A stretch of 64,000 nt of DNA from an uncultured Campylobacter sp. (GTDB taxonomy: Bacteria > Campylobacterota > Campylobacteria > Campylobacterales > Campylobacteraceae): contig NZ_CALJPC010000071.1 in assembly GCF_937981295.1 (NCBI RefSeq), forward strand, positions 124,001 through 188,000, in the 5' to 3' direction. The notes below the pieces were generated by a model. The model was not told the origin of the DNA. It did no database searches and worked only from the letters and a program-made list of their open reading frames with translations. Within the stretch, counting starts at the first letter, position 1. The number at the start of each line of letters is the position of its first letter. This document shows positions 25,558-35,136 of this stretch, in pieces. Made by a program: the position numbers and the translations under genes.

Positions 25558-26519
25558 CCGCCCGTCTCGTAAAATGCGCGGCTTGAAATTTCATTCGAAG
25601 CGTCCGTTTGCCAACGATTTTTTTCGGGCTTATTCGCTAAAATTTTAGCCAAAATTTCGGCGGCTGCGGCAATGTCGCCCTCTTTGACCGCCTTTTTGAT
25701 ACTTAGCGCGTCCTCGAAGTAAAGACACGGGATCAAAAGCCCCTCGGCGCTTAGTCTGATACGGTTGCAGCTCTCGCAAAAATCGTGTTTGTGCGGATCG
25801 ATGATACCGAAGGTATAGCCGTCCCCGAGCGCATAAAGCGACGCGGGCGAGCTCTGCGATTTCGGCAGAGCGGTAAAGATAAATTTACGCCTTAAAATAT
25901 CTAAAATTTCACTCGATTTTAATCCCGTAAGATCGCCGGCATGGGTGTTTTCCATAAATTCTATAAAGCGGATCTGACAATCCTTCTCGCGGGCAAATTC
26001 CAGCAAATAAATAAGCTCGTCGTCGTTGATCCCTTTTAGCGCGACGGTATTTAGCTTGACCTTTAGCCCCGCTTCAAGCGCGGCGTCAAGGCCTTCTAGG
26101 ACGTTATAAAGCACGCCGCGCTGAGCTATAAATTTAGCTCGCTCCGGTCGCAGCGAGTCAAGCGACATATTGATGCGCTTTAGCCCTGCGTCTTTCAGGG
26201 CGCGCGCGTAGTTTTTGAGATAATACCCGTTGGTGGTAAGCGCGAGATCGATACCCGGAGCGTAATCCGCGATCATCTTTATAAAATCCTCGATCCCCTT
26301 TCGCACCAAAGGTTCGCCGCCCGTGATACGGATCTTTTTCACGCCGCCGTCGATCGCAACTTTGACGAATAAAAACATCTCCTCAAAGCTTAAAATATTC
26401 TCTCGCGGCACCCAGTTAAACGGCGTGCTCGGCATGCAATATCTGCATCTGAAATTACACCGCTGCGTAACCGAAATGCGCAAATAATCGATCGTTCGTC
26501 CAAATTTATCAATTAGCAT
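25554..26519 (-). CDS. moaA: GTP 3',8-cyclase MoaA
   Basis: 321 residues from the ATG at 26519, which has AAGG eight bases upstream. N-terminal radical SAM cysteines at 21, 25 and 28 (CNFRCRYC) and a second cluster at the C-terminus (FCESCNRIRL then IPCLYF) that binds GTP; ITGGEPL is also present. First step of molybdopterin synthesis. The pairing with a mod uptake locus in the same window fits use of molybdoenzymes. Overlaps queE (ATGA). Confidence 0.95.
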   Translation of the reverse strand: MLIDKFGRTIDYLRISVTQRCNFRCRYCMPSTPFNWVPRENILSFEEMFLFVKVAIDGGVKKIRITGGEPLVRKGIEDFIKMIADYAPGIDLALTTNGYYLKNYARALKDAGLKRINMSLDSLRPERAKFIAQRGVLYNVLEGLDAALEAGLKVKLNTVALKGINDDELIYLLEFAREKDCQIRFIEFMENTHAGDLTGLKSSEILDILRRKFIFTALPKSQSSPASLYALGDGYTFGIIDPHKHDFCESCNRIRLSAEGLLIPCLYFEDALSIKKAVKEGDIAAAAEILAKILANKPEKNRWQTDASNEISSRAFYETGG

Positions 26520-26599
26520 ATTTTGCCTTAATATCAATTTGCGGCGATTATATAAAAAACAAAGCGATTTTGCAAAATTTTATTTTTATATTGCTCAGG

Positions 26600-26959
26600 C
26601 TATTTTCTTACCGAGCCGATGAGCTCTTTAAGCTGATCTAGCAGCGGCCTAATCTGCTTTTCTACCCGCTCGTCGATCATCGTAGGCACTACATCTAGCC
26701 TCTGCTCTATTGTCTCGTCGATTACGTCGGCAATCGCGTTTATATCGATGTTGGGAGCGACTTTGCCGCCCGAATCGATCATCTCTTTTAGCTCCTCGAC
26801 CTTCTTTTTAAGCAGATAGTTTTCCTGCATAGCATCGGTCAGCACCTGATCGAAGCGCTCGAATTTTTTATCCGCTTGCTTATCCTTAAAATATATGACG
26901 AAAAACATCAAAAATATAACGACGCAAAGTCCTAAAATGATGATAGTGTTAAGATCCAT
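26600..26959 (-). CDS. Membrane-anchored coiled-coil protein, unknown
   Basis: 119 residues: N-terminal membrane helix (about 4-24, TIIILGLCVVIFLMFFVIYF) and a long charged helix with heptad-like leucines (LKKKVEELKEMI), so a membrane-anchored coiled coil. It lies ten bases after mqnP on the same strand and before moaA. From memory C. jejuni has a similar small gene next to moaA. No function is known to me. Confidence 0.75.
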   Translation of the reverse strand: MDLNTIIILGLCVVIFLMFFVIYFKDKQADKKFERFDQVLTDAMQENYLLKKKVEELKEMIDSGGKVAPNIDINAIADVIDETIEQRLDVVPTMIDERVEKQIRPLLDQLKELIGSVRK

Positions 26960-26968
26960 AGGGGTTCC

Positions 26969-27838
26969 TTAAAATAAATTTACAAAAACAAAAGCAAAAA
27001 AGGCGATGCCCAAGTAGCCGTTGAGCGTGAAAAACGCGCGATCAATCTTGCTAAAATCTTTCTGCACGATCTTATGCTCGAAGTACAGGATCGTCGCACA
27101 CGCAGCCACGCCCAGATAGGCAAAAAAGCCTAAATTTGCCGCTGCACAAAACAGCAGCCAAAAAAGCACCGCTACGGCGTGAAAAATTTTGGAGATAAAC
27201 ATTGAAGCTTCCTTGCCGTAAAGCGCAGGGATGCTGTAAAGCCCCGCCGTGCGGTCAAATTCCATATCTTGAAGAGAATACAGCACGTCAAAGCCGCCTA
27301 CCCAAAATACTACTCCAAAGCACAGCAGCACCGACCACAGCGGAATTCCACCGCTAACGGCGATCGCTCCGGCAATCGGCGCAAGCCCTAGGCAAAAGCC
27401 GAGCATCAAATGCGCGGTCTCGCTAAAGCGCTTAAAATACGAATACCCGCCCAATGCCGCCAAAATCGGCACCGAAAGCTTAAACGCCAAAGGATTTATA
27501 AGCGCCGAAACCGCTATGAAAACCACTGCGTTTGCGATGATGAAAAGCAGTAAATTGCCGCGCCCGATCCGTCCGTCCACGCTAGGGCGCGAGGCGCAGC
27601 GCGGATTGGCGCGGTCGATATCCTCGTCCAAGTAGCGATTTAGAGCCATTGCAAAGCTTCTCGCGCTCACCGCGCATAAAATCCCCAAAAAAAGCAACTT
27701 CCAGCCGAACCAAACCGAGCCGTTTTGCAGCTTGCTTGCAGTAATCATCGCCGTAAAGATAAACGGCAACGCGAAAACCGAATGTTTAAAAACTATTAAT
27801 TCGTTGATATCGGATAAAATTTCTTTAAATTTAGCCAT
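26969..27838 (-). CDS. mqnP: UbiA family prenyltransferase (MqnP-type, menaquinone)
   Basis: 289 residues from the ATG at 27838, preceded by AAGGGGC; the longer frame to 27958 would run through the miaA promoter. UbiA motifs NRYLDEDIDRANPR (first Asp motif, about 73-86) and YSLQDMEFDRTAGLYS (second Asp motif), with about eight membrane helices. In organisms that use the futalosine pathway this protein (MqnP) prenylates the naphthoate ring; mqnA elsewhere in the window supports that assignment over UbiA. Confidence 0.85.
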   Translation of the reverse strand: MAKFKEILSDINELIVFKHSVFALPFIFTAMITASKLQNGSVWFGWKLLFLGILCAVSARSFAMALNRYLDEDIDRANPRCASRPSVDGRIGRGNLLLFIIANAVVFIAVSALINPLAFKLSVPILAALGGYSYFKRFSETAHLMLGFCLGLAPIAGAIAVSGGIPLWSVLLCFGVVFWVGGFDVLYSLQDMEFDRTAGLYSIPALYGKEASMFISKIFHAVAVLFWLLFCAAANLGFFAYLGVAACATILYFEHKIVQKDFSKIDRAFFTLNGYLGIAFFAFVFVNLF

Positions 27839-27898
27839 TTTGCCCCTTATTTTGGGCACCATTGTATCAAAAAAAAGTAAGAATAGCTCTAAATTTGA

Positions 27899-27904
27899 TA
27901 TAAT
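27899..27904 (+). promoter_or_regulatory. -10 box of miaA
   Basis: TATAAT directly before the TTG at 27905, so a transcript from it would begin near 27911. This excludes 27905 as the miaA start and supports the TTG at 27935. Confidence 0.55.
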
Positions 27905-27934
27905 TTGAACGAAAAATTTACGAAAGGAAACGCC

Positions 27935-28840
27935 TTGAGCCAAAATCAAAACTCGCACGCAAGCCCGCAGATCGCGATCATCGGTACCACCGCAAGCGGC
28001 AAAAGCGATCTTGCGCTAAGTATCGCGCGCGAGACCGGCGCCGTGATTTTGAGCCTGGATTCGCTCTGCATTTACCGGCAGATCGACATCGCAAGCGCTA
28101 AGCCAAGCGAGGAGCAGCTACGCGAGATCAGGCACTTCGGCGTAAATTTAATCTACCCAAACGAGTACTTCAGCGTCGGCGAGTTTATCAAAGAATACGC
28201 AGCCGCGCGGGCTTTTGCGGAGCGTAGCGGCGCGCCTTTGATAATCACGGGCGGCAGCGGATTTTATCTAAAGGCGATGCTAAGCGGGCTAGCGCCGAAG
28301 GTTCCCGATTTTAAAAGCGAAATTTCAAACGATGAAATTTACGCCCTAGCGCGGCGGATCGATCCGGAATTTGCCGCAAAGCTTAGCGCGGCAGACAGCT
28401 TTCGTTTAAAAAAATGGCTAAGCATTTATAAATTTTGCGGCGAGGCGCCGAGTAAATTTCTGCGCGAAAACACCGCTCCGCCCGTGATTTCGGATATTAA
28501 AATTTTTGAGATCGACGCGCCCAAGCAGTGGCTTGCAGGACGTATCGAGGCGCGCACGAAGGCGATGTTTGAGCGCGGGCTTTTGGAGGAAGCGGAGTTT
28601 TTATTCGCTCGCTACGGCGCGGAATGCAGGGCGCTATGCTGCATCGGGCTAAAGGAGTGCGGGCAGCTTTTGCGCGGGCAGATCTCGCGGGCGCAGTGCG
28701 AGCAGCTCGTAAGCCTGCACACGGTACAGCTTGCAAAGCGCCAACGCACTTTCAACCGCTCGCAGTTTGCGGATAAAATTTCGGCGCCGCCGCAAGAGCT
28801 GGAGCGTGAAATTTTAAAATTCTTTCGCTACGAGATTTAA
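27935..28840 (+). CDS. miaA: tRNA dimethylallyltransferase MiaA
   Basis: 301 residues from TTG 27935, which has GAAAGGAA upstream. P-loop GTTASGKS at 17-24, then DSLCIYRQIDIASAKPS, the family GGSGFYLKAML motif and a C-terminal QLAKRQRTFNRSQF. Adds the isopentenyl group to A37 of tRNAs reading UNN codons, including probably tRNA-Sec. Divergent from mqnP. Confidence 0.93.
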   Translation: MSQNQNSHASPQIAIIGTTASGKSDLALSIARETGAVILSLDSLCIYRQIDIASAKPSEEQLREIRHFGVNLIYPNEYFSVGEFIKEYAAARAFAERSGAPLIITGGSGFYLKAMLSGLAPKVPDFKSEISNDEIYALARRIDPEFAAKLSAADSFRLKKWLSIYKFCGEAPSKFLRENTAPPVISDIKIFEIDAPKQWLAGRIEARTKAMFERGLLEEAEFLFARYGAECRALCCIGLKECGQLLRGQISRAQCEQLVSLHTVQLAKRQRTFNRSQFADKISAPPQELEREILKFFRYEI

Positions 28841-28893
28841 AATCGAAATTTATCAAAATTTGTGCTCTTACTAGAAAGCAGCGGGGCAAGGGA

Positions 28894-28917
28894 GTAAAAT
28901 TTAGATTTAAATTTTAC
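28894..28917. terminator. AT-rich hairpin between convergent genes
   Basis: GTAAAATTTA-GATT-TAAATTTTAC, perfect 10-bp arms with a 4-base loop, between miaA and the convergent gene at 28989. No G/C-rich core or long T-run, so termination is only plausible. Confidence 0.3.
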
Positions 28918-28988
28918 CGCGCCGGTCGCATCTTTGAAATTTTGCGGGTATGTTCCGAGCCTTGCATGGCGCAGAATTTCGATTAAAT

Positions 28989-29591
28989 TTAACCGCCTTC
29001 GCAAATATCAAAGCTAAATTTATCGTTATCAAGCCTATCAAAATTTTGATTTTCCGCGCTTGCGTTGCGCTTGAAAATAAAGGCGTAGCCGTATTTCTCG
29101 AAGTGCTGCGAGCTGTTTTTTAGCCCAACGACGCAAAGCTCGTAAGTGCCGCTTTGCAAGCCAAGTTTGAGCGTGGAATTAAATTTTCGCATCTTGCCCG
29201 CAGCGCCGCTTTGGCACTCATAGCCTAGCTCGAGTTCGCCGCTTTTTAGCTTATCGAAACGATACTGCAAAGCATCGAAGCTCGCTAGGATCGCGGAGTC
29301 GCTTTGCGGGGCGAAATACAGCCTATCGCGCTTGAAAGCTACTTCGTAGCCCGCAGACGGCGCAAACTCCTCATCAATGCAAACGAAGATCTCATAGCTG
29401 CGCACCGTAAGCGGGTATAAGGGTAAAGCTTTAGCGCCCTTTACGGCGTCATAAAACAGCTGCTTGTGCGCGTCCCAGTAGCTTAGAAGCTTTTTTGCTC
29501 TGCATTTTCGCTCCTTTAAAAACTCACTCAAATCGCGCACATCAAGCAGCGCAAAACCGTAGCCGTCAGCACTTAGCTCGCCCAAAAACAT
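28989..29591 (-). CDS. Hypothetical protein downstream of nuoN
   Basis: 200 residues, soluble, no signal peptide. Opens with MFLGELSADGYGFALLDVRD; the middle (RSYEIFVCIDEEFAPSAGYE) and end look beta-rich. RBS AGGAGAG lies before the ATG. It follows nuoN by 48 bases on the same strand and may be read from the nuo transcript, but I see no link to complex I and recognise no family. Confidence 0.6.
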   Translation of the reverse strand: MFLGELSADGYGFALLDVRDLSEFLKERKCRAKKLLSYWDAHKQLFYDAVKGAKALPLYPLTVRSYEIFVCIDEEFAPSAGYEVAFKRDRLYFAPQSDSAILASFDALQYRFDKLKSGELELGYECQSGAAGKMRKFNSTLKLGLQSGTYELCVVGLKNSSQHFEKYGYAFIFKRNASAENQNFDRLDNDKFSFDICEGG

Positions 29592-29639
29592 ATCTCTCCT
29601 TTGTTAGAGGCACGGCGGGCTCGCGACTAAAATTTAAGC

Positions 29640-31445
29640 TCAATACCCGCTTAAAAAGACGAAATTATTTACCGCGCCGGTTAGGAATTTCACCAAAAAC
29701 GGCGCCAGCACGCACGCCACGCTAGCTAGCACGACGGCGAATTTTATCTGCACCGAGACCGCGCCCAGCGAGCCGTTAAGCTCCGCGTCCGCCCGCGGCT
29801 CGTGCAAAAACATACGCACGATGAGGCGCAGGTAGTAATACAGCGCGAGCGCGCTATTTACCGCCATGATGACGGCAAGGGCGAAGTAGCCCGAATTGAC
29901 CGCGGCGCTTAGCAGATACATCTTGCCCCAAAACACGCTAAACGGCGGAATGCCCGCAAGCGAGAGCATAAAGATCGCCGCGCATAGCGCAAAGAGCGGA
30001 TGGGTGCGGATCAGCCCGTCAAATTTTTCAAACGGATGCTCAAAGCGAGCCGCGAACTTGGAGCTTTGCTCGAAAGTTTCGGCGCCAGGCTCGCAAGTTT
30101 TAGTGCCGAAAAGGCTCTCTTCCGCGCAGAGCTCGCTCGTTTTCAAATTTGACCCGCTTGCTTTAGAATTTTGCTCGGCCGTCTTGGAATTTTGCTCGCT
30201 TGCTTTAAAGCTCCGCTCGCCGCAAGCTAAATTTTGTCCGTTCACTCCTAAATTTAACTCATTGGCAAGGTCTGCTAGCTCCTGGTTTTGCGAAAAAATG
30301 GACTTTGCGTTTGAGATAAAATTCCCCTCCTCGCCGTTTGCATTTAAATTTAAAGCAATGCTTTGGGTTTTAAATTTTAAATTTAACGAGCGCGCGCGCC
30401 TTTGCCGTACGCACCAGATGAAGGCAAACGCCCCGAGGTTTGCCACGGCGTATAGGATCCAGTAGGTGAAAAGCGCCGCATTTGCCTGCGTCGAGCCGAT
30501 CACGATCGCGCAGAGCACGAAGCCCGCGTGCGAAACGGAGCTGAAAGCGAGCATCCGCTTGACGTCGCGCTGTACGAGCGCCATAAGGTTCGCTAAGCTC
30601 ATCGTAAGCACCGCTACGGCGTAGAGCACGATGTTTAGCCACTGCACGCCGATGCTTCCCAGCGCTTCAAACAGCCTGATCGCCACGACAAAGCCCGCGA
30701 TCTTGGGCACGACGGACAAAAAGCCCGCCATAGCCGAGCTCGCACCCTCGTAAACGTCGGGCGTCCAGGTGTGAAACGGAATCAGCGAGAGCTTAAATCC
30801 TATCGAGACGATCATAAATGAGCAGGCGGCGAAAAGCAGGGCATTGGTTTGTAAATTTGAACTCTTGGCGATCTGCGCGATATTTGAAATTTCCATAGAG
30901 CCGGTCGATAGAAAAAACATCGCCGCGCCGAATGCGAAAAACCCGGATCCCAGCGCGCCCATTATGAAGTATTTTAGCGCCGCTTCGACCGAACGAGCGC
31001 GGTTGTGAAGCGCGATTAGCGTATAAAGCGCCAACGAACCCGTCTCAAGCCCCACGAGGATCATCATTAAGCTTTCGCTCGCGACCATAAACTCATACCC
31101 CACGAGCACGAATAAAAACAGCACGAAAAACTCCGCAGTATGGTACTCGTGCGCGCTTCTTGCACCCAAAGATAGAAAGATGAAAAATATCGAACCTGCG
31201 AGCATGATAAGCATCGATAGCGTCGCGATTCCGTCCACTAGCATCACGTCGAAAAGCCCGCGTATGCCGCTGTTGTATCCAAAAACAAGCCCGAAGCCCA
31301 GAGCTAGCGCCAGTATCGTGATGACGGCGTAAAATTTATACGATAACGTGCGCGCAAAAAGCGAAACCGCGAGCATCAGCAGGGCAAACCCTCCAAGTAT
31401 CGCCATAGGCGCGATCGAGGCTAAATTTAAAAGATTATTTTGCAT
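29640..31445 (-). CDS. nuoN: Complex I membrane subunit NuoN
   Basis: 601 residues, versus about 480 in relatives. Mrp-antiporter-like membrane subunit with about 14 helices; proton-channel residues include the Glu in LVGLETGSLALYTLI and the Lys in LKYFIMGALGSGFF, and FHTWTPDVYEGA is the typical discontinuous-helix signature. The extra length is a ~120-residue hydrophilic insertion (DNA 30035-30395) in the loop before FDGLIRTHPLFALCA. Start overlaps the nuoM end by 11 bases. Last gene of the nuo operon. Confidence 0.95.
   Translation of the reverse strand: MQNNLLNLASIAPMAILGGFALLMLAVSLFARTLSYKFYAVITILALALGFGLVFGYNSGIRGLFDVMLVDGIATLSMLIMLAGSIFFIFLSLGARSAHEYHTAEFFVLFLFVLVGYEFMVASESLMMILVGLETGSLALYTLIALHNRARSVEAALKYFIMGALGSGFFAFGAAMFFLSTGSMEISNIAQIAKSSNLQTNALLFAACSFMIVSIGFKLSLIPFHTWTPDVYEGASSAMAGFLSVVPKIAGFVVAIRLFEALGSIGVQWLNIVLYAVAVLTMSLANLMALVQRDVKRMLAFSSVSHAGFVLCAIVIGSTQANAALFTYWILYAVANLGAFAFIWCVRQRRARSLNLKFKTQSIALNLNANGEEGNFISNAKSIFSQNQELADLANELNLGVNGQNLACGERSFKASEQNSKTAEQNSKASGSNLKTSELCAEESLFGTKTCEPGAETFEQSSKFAARFEHPFEKFDGLIRTHPLFALCAAIFMLSLAGIPPFSVFWGKMYLLSAAVNSGYFALAVIMAVNSALALYYYLRLIVRMFLHEPRADAELNGSLGAVSVQIKFAVVLASVACVLAPFLVKFLTGAVNNFVFLSGY
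30035..30395 (-). repeat. In-frame low-complexity insertion in nuoN
   Basis: Contains ASEQNSKTAEQNSKASGSN and further E-Q-S/N units, encoded by repeats of GAGCAAAATTCC(AAG/AAA). It falls in a loop between membrane helices, so the helices are kept. Same Asn-Ser AAT-TC phase as in nuoI, nuoG and the MMPL gene. Confidence 0.7.
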
Positions 31446-32964
31446 CGCTTCTTACCTTAAAATTTGCTTTTTCCATATAGGCGCGAGTCGCGGTCTGAGA
31501 GGCTTTGTTAAACATCAGCTCAAGGCTTTGCGTCACGCTAGGCTCAATGCTCTTTAACATCAGATTCGGCGCGACGCCAAGCACTACCACCAGCACGCAG
31601 ATCGGTATAATAGAGCAAAGCTCGGTTCTGTTTAGATCTCTTAGCTTTTTATTCTCCTCATGCACGAGCGCACCGAAGAAGGTCTTTTTATAAAGATTCA
31701 TCGAATAGATCGCGCCCATTATTATACCGAGTCCGCCCAAAAGCGCATAGCTAAAGCTTATTTTAAAAATCCCCGCAAGGCTTAAGAATTCTCCCACGAA
31801 GCCGATCGTAAGCGGAAGCCCTATCGAGCCTAGCAGCACGACGCAAAAACAAAACGCATAAAGCGGCATCACCCGCGCAAGCCCGCCGAACTCGCTGAAA
31901 AGCTTCGTATGCCTGCGGTCATATAAAAAGCCTACGAGCATAAAGAGCCCGCCGCTTACGATACCGTGGCTTATCATCAAAAATACCGCACCGCTCATTC
32001 CTTCGCGGCTCATTGAAAAAATTCCTAGCATTATGACACCCATATGCGCGATCGAGCTATACGCGATTACCTGTTTGATATCCTTCTGCGCAAAGGCGAT
32101 GAAGCTTGCATAGATGATCATAACGATCGCTACGGCGCACATCATCCCGCTAAAATGCACGCTCGCGTCGGGAAATAGCGGCAGCGAAAATCGCACGAAG
32201 CCGTAGGTGCCCATCTTAAGAAGCACGGCGGCAAGCAGCACCGAGCCTATCGTAGGAGCCTGCCCGTGCGCATACGGCAGCCAGGTATGAAAAGGAAAGC
32301 AAGGCGTCTTGATCGCAAAGGCGACCGAAAATGCCAAAAATAGAGGAATTTGCGTACTAAGCGGCAACGATAGGCTCTGCCAGTTTAGGATATTAAAGCT
32401 ATACTCGCCCGTAGCCTCGTGATAGAAATAGCTCATCGCTACGAGCCCTACGAGTAGAAACATCGAACCGAGGAAGGTATAGATGAAAAATTTCACCGCG
32501 GCGTAAATTCTCTTGCCGCTGCCCCACGCGCCGATGATATAGAGCATCGGAATAAGCGAAAGTTCCCAAAAGATGTAAAACAAAATCGCATCCAGCGCCA
32601 CGAAAACGCCCACCATCGTCATCTCTAAAAACAAAATGCAGATGATTAAATTTTTGGCGCGCTCTTTAATGCTTAGGCTAAGCAGCGCCAAAAAGGTAAC
32701 CAGCGTGCTTAGGATCACTAAAAACAGCGAAATTCCGTCCACGCCGATGAAGTAGTTGATGCCGTATTCGCTTATGAAAGGGTGCAGCACGCTAAACGCG
32801 ATGCCGTCCACCGGCTCGTAGAGTATCCACAAAACGAGCGAAAGCACGAACTCTATAAAGCTCATCGTAACGGCGTAGGTCTTGATGCTCGCTTCGTCGA
32901 TCAAAAAGCCCAAAACCGCAGCTACCGCCGGAAAAAATATAACCAAACTTAAAAAGTATTCCAT
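31435..32964 (-). CDS. nuoM: Complex I membrane subunit NuoM
   Basis: 509 residues from the ATG at 32964 (GAGGTG upstream; an in-frame ATG 18 bases earlier is less well placed). About 14 membrane helices with LFYIFWELSLIPMLYIIG (conserved Glu), AAVKFFIYTFLGS (conserved Lys) and CFPFHTWLPYAHGQAPT. One of three proton-pumping antiporter-like subunits. No low-complexity insertion in this one. Confidence 0.96.
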   Translation of the reverse strand: MEYFLSLVIFFPAVAAVLGFLIDEASIKTYAVTMSFIEFVLSLVLWILYEPVDGIAFSVLHPFISEYGINYFIGVDGISLFLVILSTLVTFLALLSLSIKERAKNLIICILFLEMTMVGVFVALDAILFYIFWELSLIPMLYIIGAWGSGKRIYAAVKFFIYTFLGSMFLLVGLVAMSYFYHEATGEYSFNILNWQSLSLPLSTQIPLFLAFSVAFAIKTPCFPFHTWLPYAHGQAPTIGSVLLAAVLLKMGTYGFVRFSLPLFPDASVHFSGMMCAVAIVMIIYASFIAFAQKDIKQVIAYSSIAHMGVIMLGIFSMSREGMSGAVFLMISHGIVSGGLFMLVGFLYDRRHTKLFSEFGGLARVMPLYAFCFCVVLLGSIGLPLTIGFVGEFLSLAGIFKISFSYALLGGLGIIMGAIYSMNLYKKTFFGALVHEENKKLRDLNRTELCSIIPICVLVVVLGVAPNLMLKSIEPSVTQSLELMFNKASQTATRAYMEKANFKVRSDAK

Positions 32965-32971
32965 GCCCACC

Positions 32972-34819
32972 TCACAGCGCAAACGCCAAAATCAGCAAAA
33001 TGAAAGATCCCAAAACCATCCACCTTAAATTTGCGCTCAAATCTCCGCTATTGCTTACGCGATCCGCACCCTCGCCGCTTTTTACCGCCACGCGAGCGAT
33101 CAGATCGGCGCTGGCGTCTATGATCGCGCCGTCGCATTTAGCGCAGATCTCGCTAAGCTTAGCGTATCCGCGCACGATCACGCGCTCGTAAATTTGCGGG
33201 ATAAAATACTGAGCGATCAAAATTTTATAAAATTTGCAGTTCTTTAAATTTTGGCTAAATTTACCCTTGCCGTATGTCCAAATCGTGCCGATCGCCACCG
33301 CGCTTATCATCGCTAGCGTTATGGCGATCAAAATTACCTCCACGCCGTGCGGGATCGAAGCTTTAAAGCCCGGCAGTATGCTAAGTACGAACTCCGCAAA
33401 ATCGTGCTCGAAAAAGCCCGCAATCACCGCAGGCACGGCCAGCACGCCCATCGCGATGAGGGCAAAGCCTTTTGCCTCGTGCGGATGGTGCGAGTATTTT
33501 GCCTTACCAAAAAACACAAGCATTATTAGACGCACGCTGTAAAACGTCGTCATCGCAGCGCCTGCAAACAGCAGCGCCCAGATAAAATACGCGTCCGCGC
33601 TCCACGCCGCTTCTAAAATTTTATCTTTTGAGAAAAAGCCCGCGAACGGATAAAATCCGCAAAGCGCAAGCGAGCCTATGCACATTAAAATCGCCGTAGG
33701 TCGCATAAACTTATATAATCCACCCATATTTTGGATATTTAGATCGTCCTTCATCGCGTGCATTACGTTGCCCGCGCCCAAAAATAGAAGCGCTTTGAAA
33801 AACGCATGCGTCGCTAGATGAAATAGCGCGATCCAATACGCCCCGAGCCCCGCGGCTACGAACATATAGCCAAGCTGCGAAAGCGTGGAGTAGGCGATGA
33901 TTTTTTTAAGATCGTTATGAACCAGCGCCATCGACGCCGCAAAGACCGCCACGAAAGCGCCCAAGCAGACGATAAAGCCGCTTACTTCGGGCGCGAGCGC
34001 GAAAATCGCATTTGCGCGGATCACCAGATAAACGCCCGCCGTAACCATCGTCGCTGCGTGAATAAGCGCGGATACGGGCGTCGGACCCGCCATCGCGTCT
34101 GCCAGCCAGGTATGGAATGGAAACTGCGCGCTTTTGCCCATCGCGCCGATGAATAAAAGCGCGGCGATCAGAGTTAAAATTTCAGGCTCCAAGCCCGCCG
34201 CGTTCGCAAATACCACCTCGTACCGCAGCGAGCCGAAATTTAAATAGATCAGAAAAATTCCAAGCAACATCCCAAGGTCTGCGATGCGGTTCATTATGAA
34301 AGCTTCGTTGGCGTACCAGCTGTAATTGCTCCTATCATACCAAAAGCCTATTAGCAGCCACGAGCAGAGTCCGACCCCCTCCCAGCCGATGAAAAGTCCT
34401 AAAAAATTATCGCTCGTTACCAAAACCAGCATCGAAAAAACGAAAAGCCCCAGGAAGCTGAAAAATTTAGCGAAGTTTTCATCATCCCACATATAGTAGA
34501 TCGAATACACGTGCACTACGCTGGAAACGATGCCTACGACCACCATCATCACCGCACTTACGCTATCGATAAGAAAGCTAAATTTTGCGTCCAAAAATCC
34601 CGTGCTTATGAAATCGGCTAAATTTACGCTGATTAGGCGGTTGTCAGAGACGAGCTCCATCAAAGCAAGCGACGCGATAGTACTTAAAATCACCAGCGCC
34701 GAGCAGATTACGCCAATAAACATCTTATCTTTGGCGCGAATGAAAACGCCTGCGAAGATCGCCGAGGCAAGCGGTGCGAAAAGGGCGATTAAAAGCCACA
34801 CAAAAACGGTATCAAGCAT
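32972..34819 (-). CDS. nuoL: Complex I membrane subunit NuoL
   Basis: 615 residues. The ATG at 34819 is nine bases after AAGG; the ATG at 34828 lies inside that ribosome site. Signatures GWEGVGLCSWLLIGFWY, FPFHTWLADAMAGPTPVSAL and HNDLKKIIAYSTLSQLGYM. The C-terminal lateral helix region typical of NuoL is present (about 540-600). Distal proton-pumping subunit. Start overlaps nuoK by eight bases. Confidence 0.96.
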   Translation of the reverse strand: MLDTVFVWLLIALFAPLASAIFAGVFIRAKDKMFIGVICSALVILSTIASLALMELVSDNRLISVNLADFISTGFLDAKFSFLIDSVSAVMMVVVGIVSSVVHVYSIYYMWDDENFAKFFSFLGLFVFSMLVLVTSDNFLGLFIGWEGVGLCSWLLIGFWYDRSNYSWYANEAFIMNRIADLGMLLGIFLIYLNFGSLRYEVVFANAAGLEPEILTLIAALLFIGAMGKSAQFPFHTWLADAMAGPTPVSALIHAATMVTAGVYLVIRANAIFALAPEVSGFIVCLGAFVAVFAASMALVHNDLKKIIAYSTLSQLGYMFVAAGLGAYWIALFHLATHAFFKALLFLGAGNVMHAMKDDLNIQNMGGLYKFMRPTAILMCIGSLALCGFYPFAGFFSKDKILEAAWSADAYFIWALLFAGAAMTTFYSVRLIMLVFFGKAKYSHHPHEAKGFALIAMGVLAVPAVIAGFFEHDFAEFVLSILPGFKASIPHGVEVILIAITLAMISAVAIGTIWTYGKGKFSQNLKNCKFYKILIAQYFIPQIYERVIVRGYAKLSEICAKCDGAIIDASADLIARVAVKSGEGADRVSNSGDLSANLRWMVLGSFILLILAFAL

Positions 34820-35135
34820 CCGGTCCATCCTTGGAAGGATTTTTAAAATTTACGAAGCCGTCAAGTTCGATGCTGCCCGTTTTCTTATACCACAAGATGA
34901 GTAGTCCAAGCCCCACGGCCATCTCGCTCGCGGCAATCGCAACGATGAAAAGCGCAAAAATTTCGCCGTTTATATTGTCGTAAAATTTCGCCACGGCGAC
35001 GAGGGCTAAATTTGCGGCGTTTAATAAAATTTCGCTCGAAAAAAAGAGCATTATTAAATTCCTTCGCTTCATCATACCCGCAAGCCCGAGCCCAAACATC
35101 ATCGCAGCGACGATCAGATAGTGATTTAGACCCAT
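34812..35135 (-). CDS. nuoK: Complex I membrane subunit NuoK
   Basis: 107 residues, three membrane helices, with the conserved glutamates in SSEILLNAANLALVA and AIAASEMAVGLGL that form part of the proton path. Ends with a short polar tail (NPSKDGPDA) whose coding sequence overlaps the nuoL start. Begins one base after the nuoJ stop. Confidence 0.96.
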   Translation of the reverse strand: MGLNHYLIVAAMMFGLGLAGMMKRRNLIMLFFSSEILLNAANLALVAVAKFYDNINGEIFALFIVAIAASEMAVGLGLLILWYKKTGSIELDGFVNFKNPSKDGPDA

Positions 35136-35136
35136 T

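Noticed and set aside
27839..27958. N-terminal extension of the UbiA-type protein
   Set aside because: Would run across the miaA promoter and start region; the ATG at 27838 has a good ribosome site.
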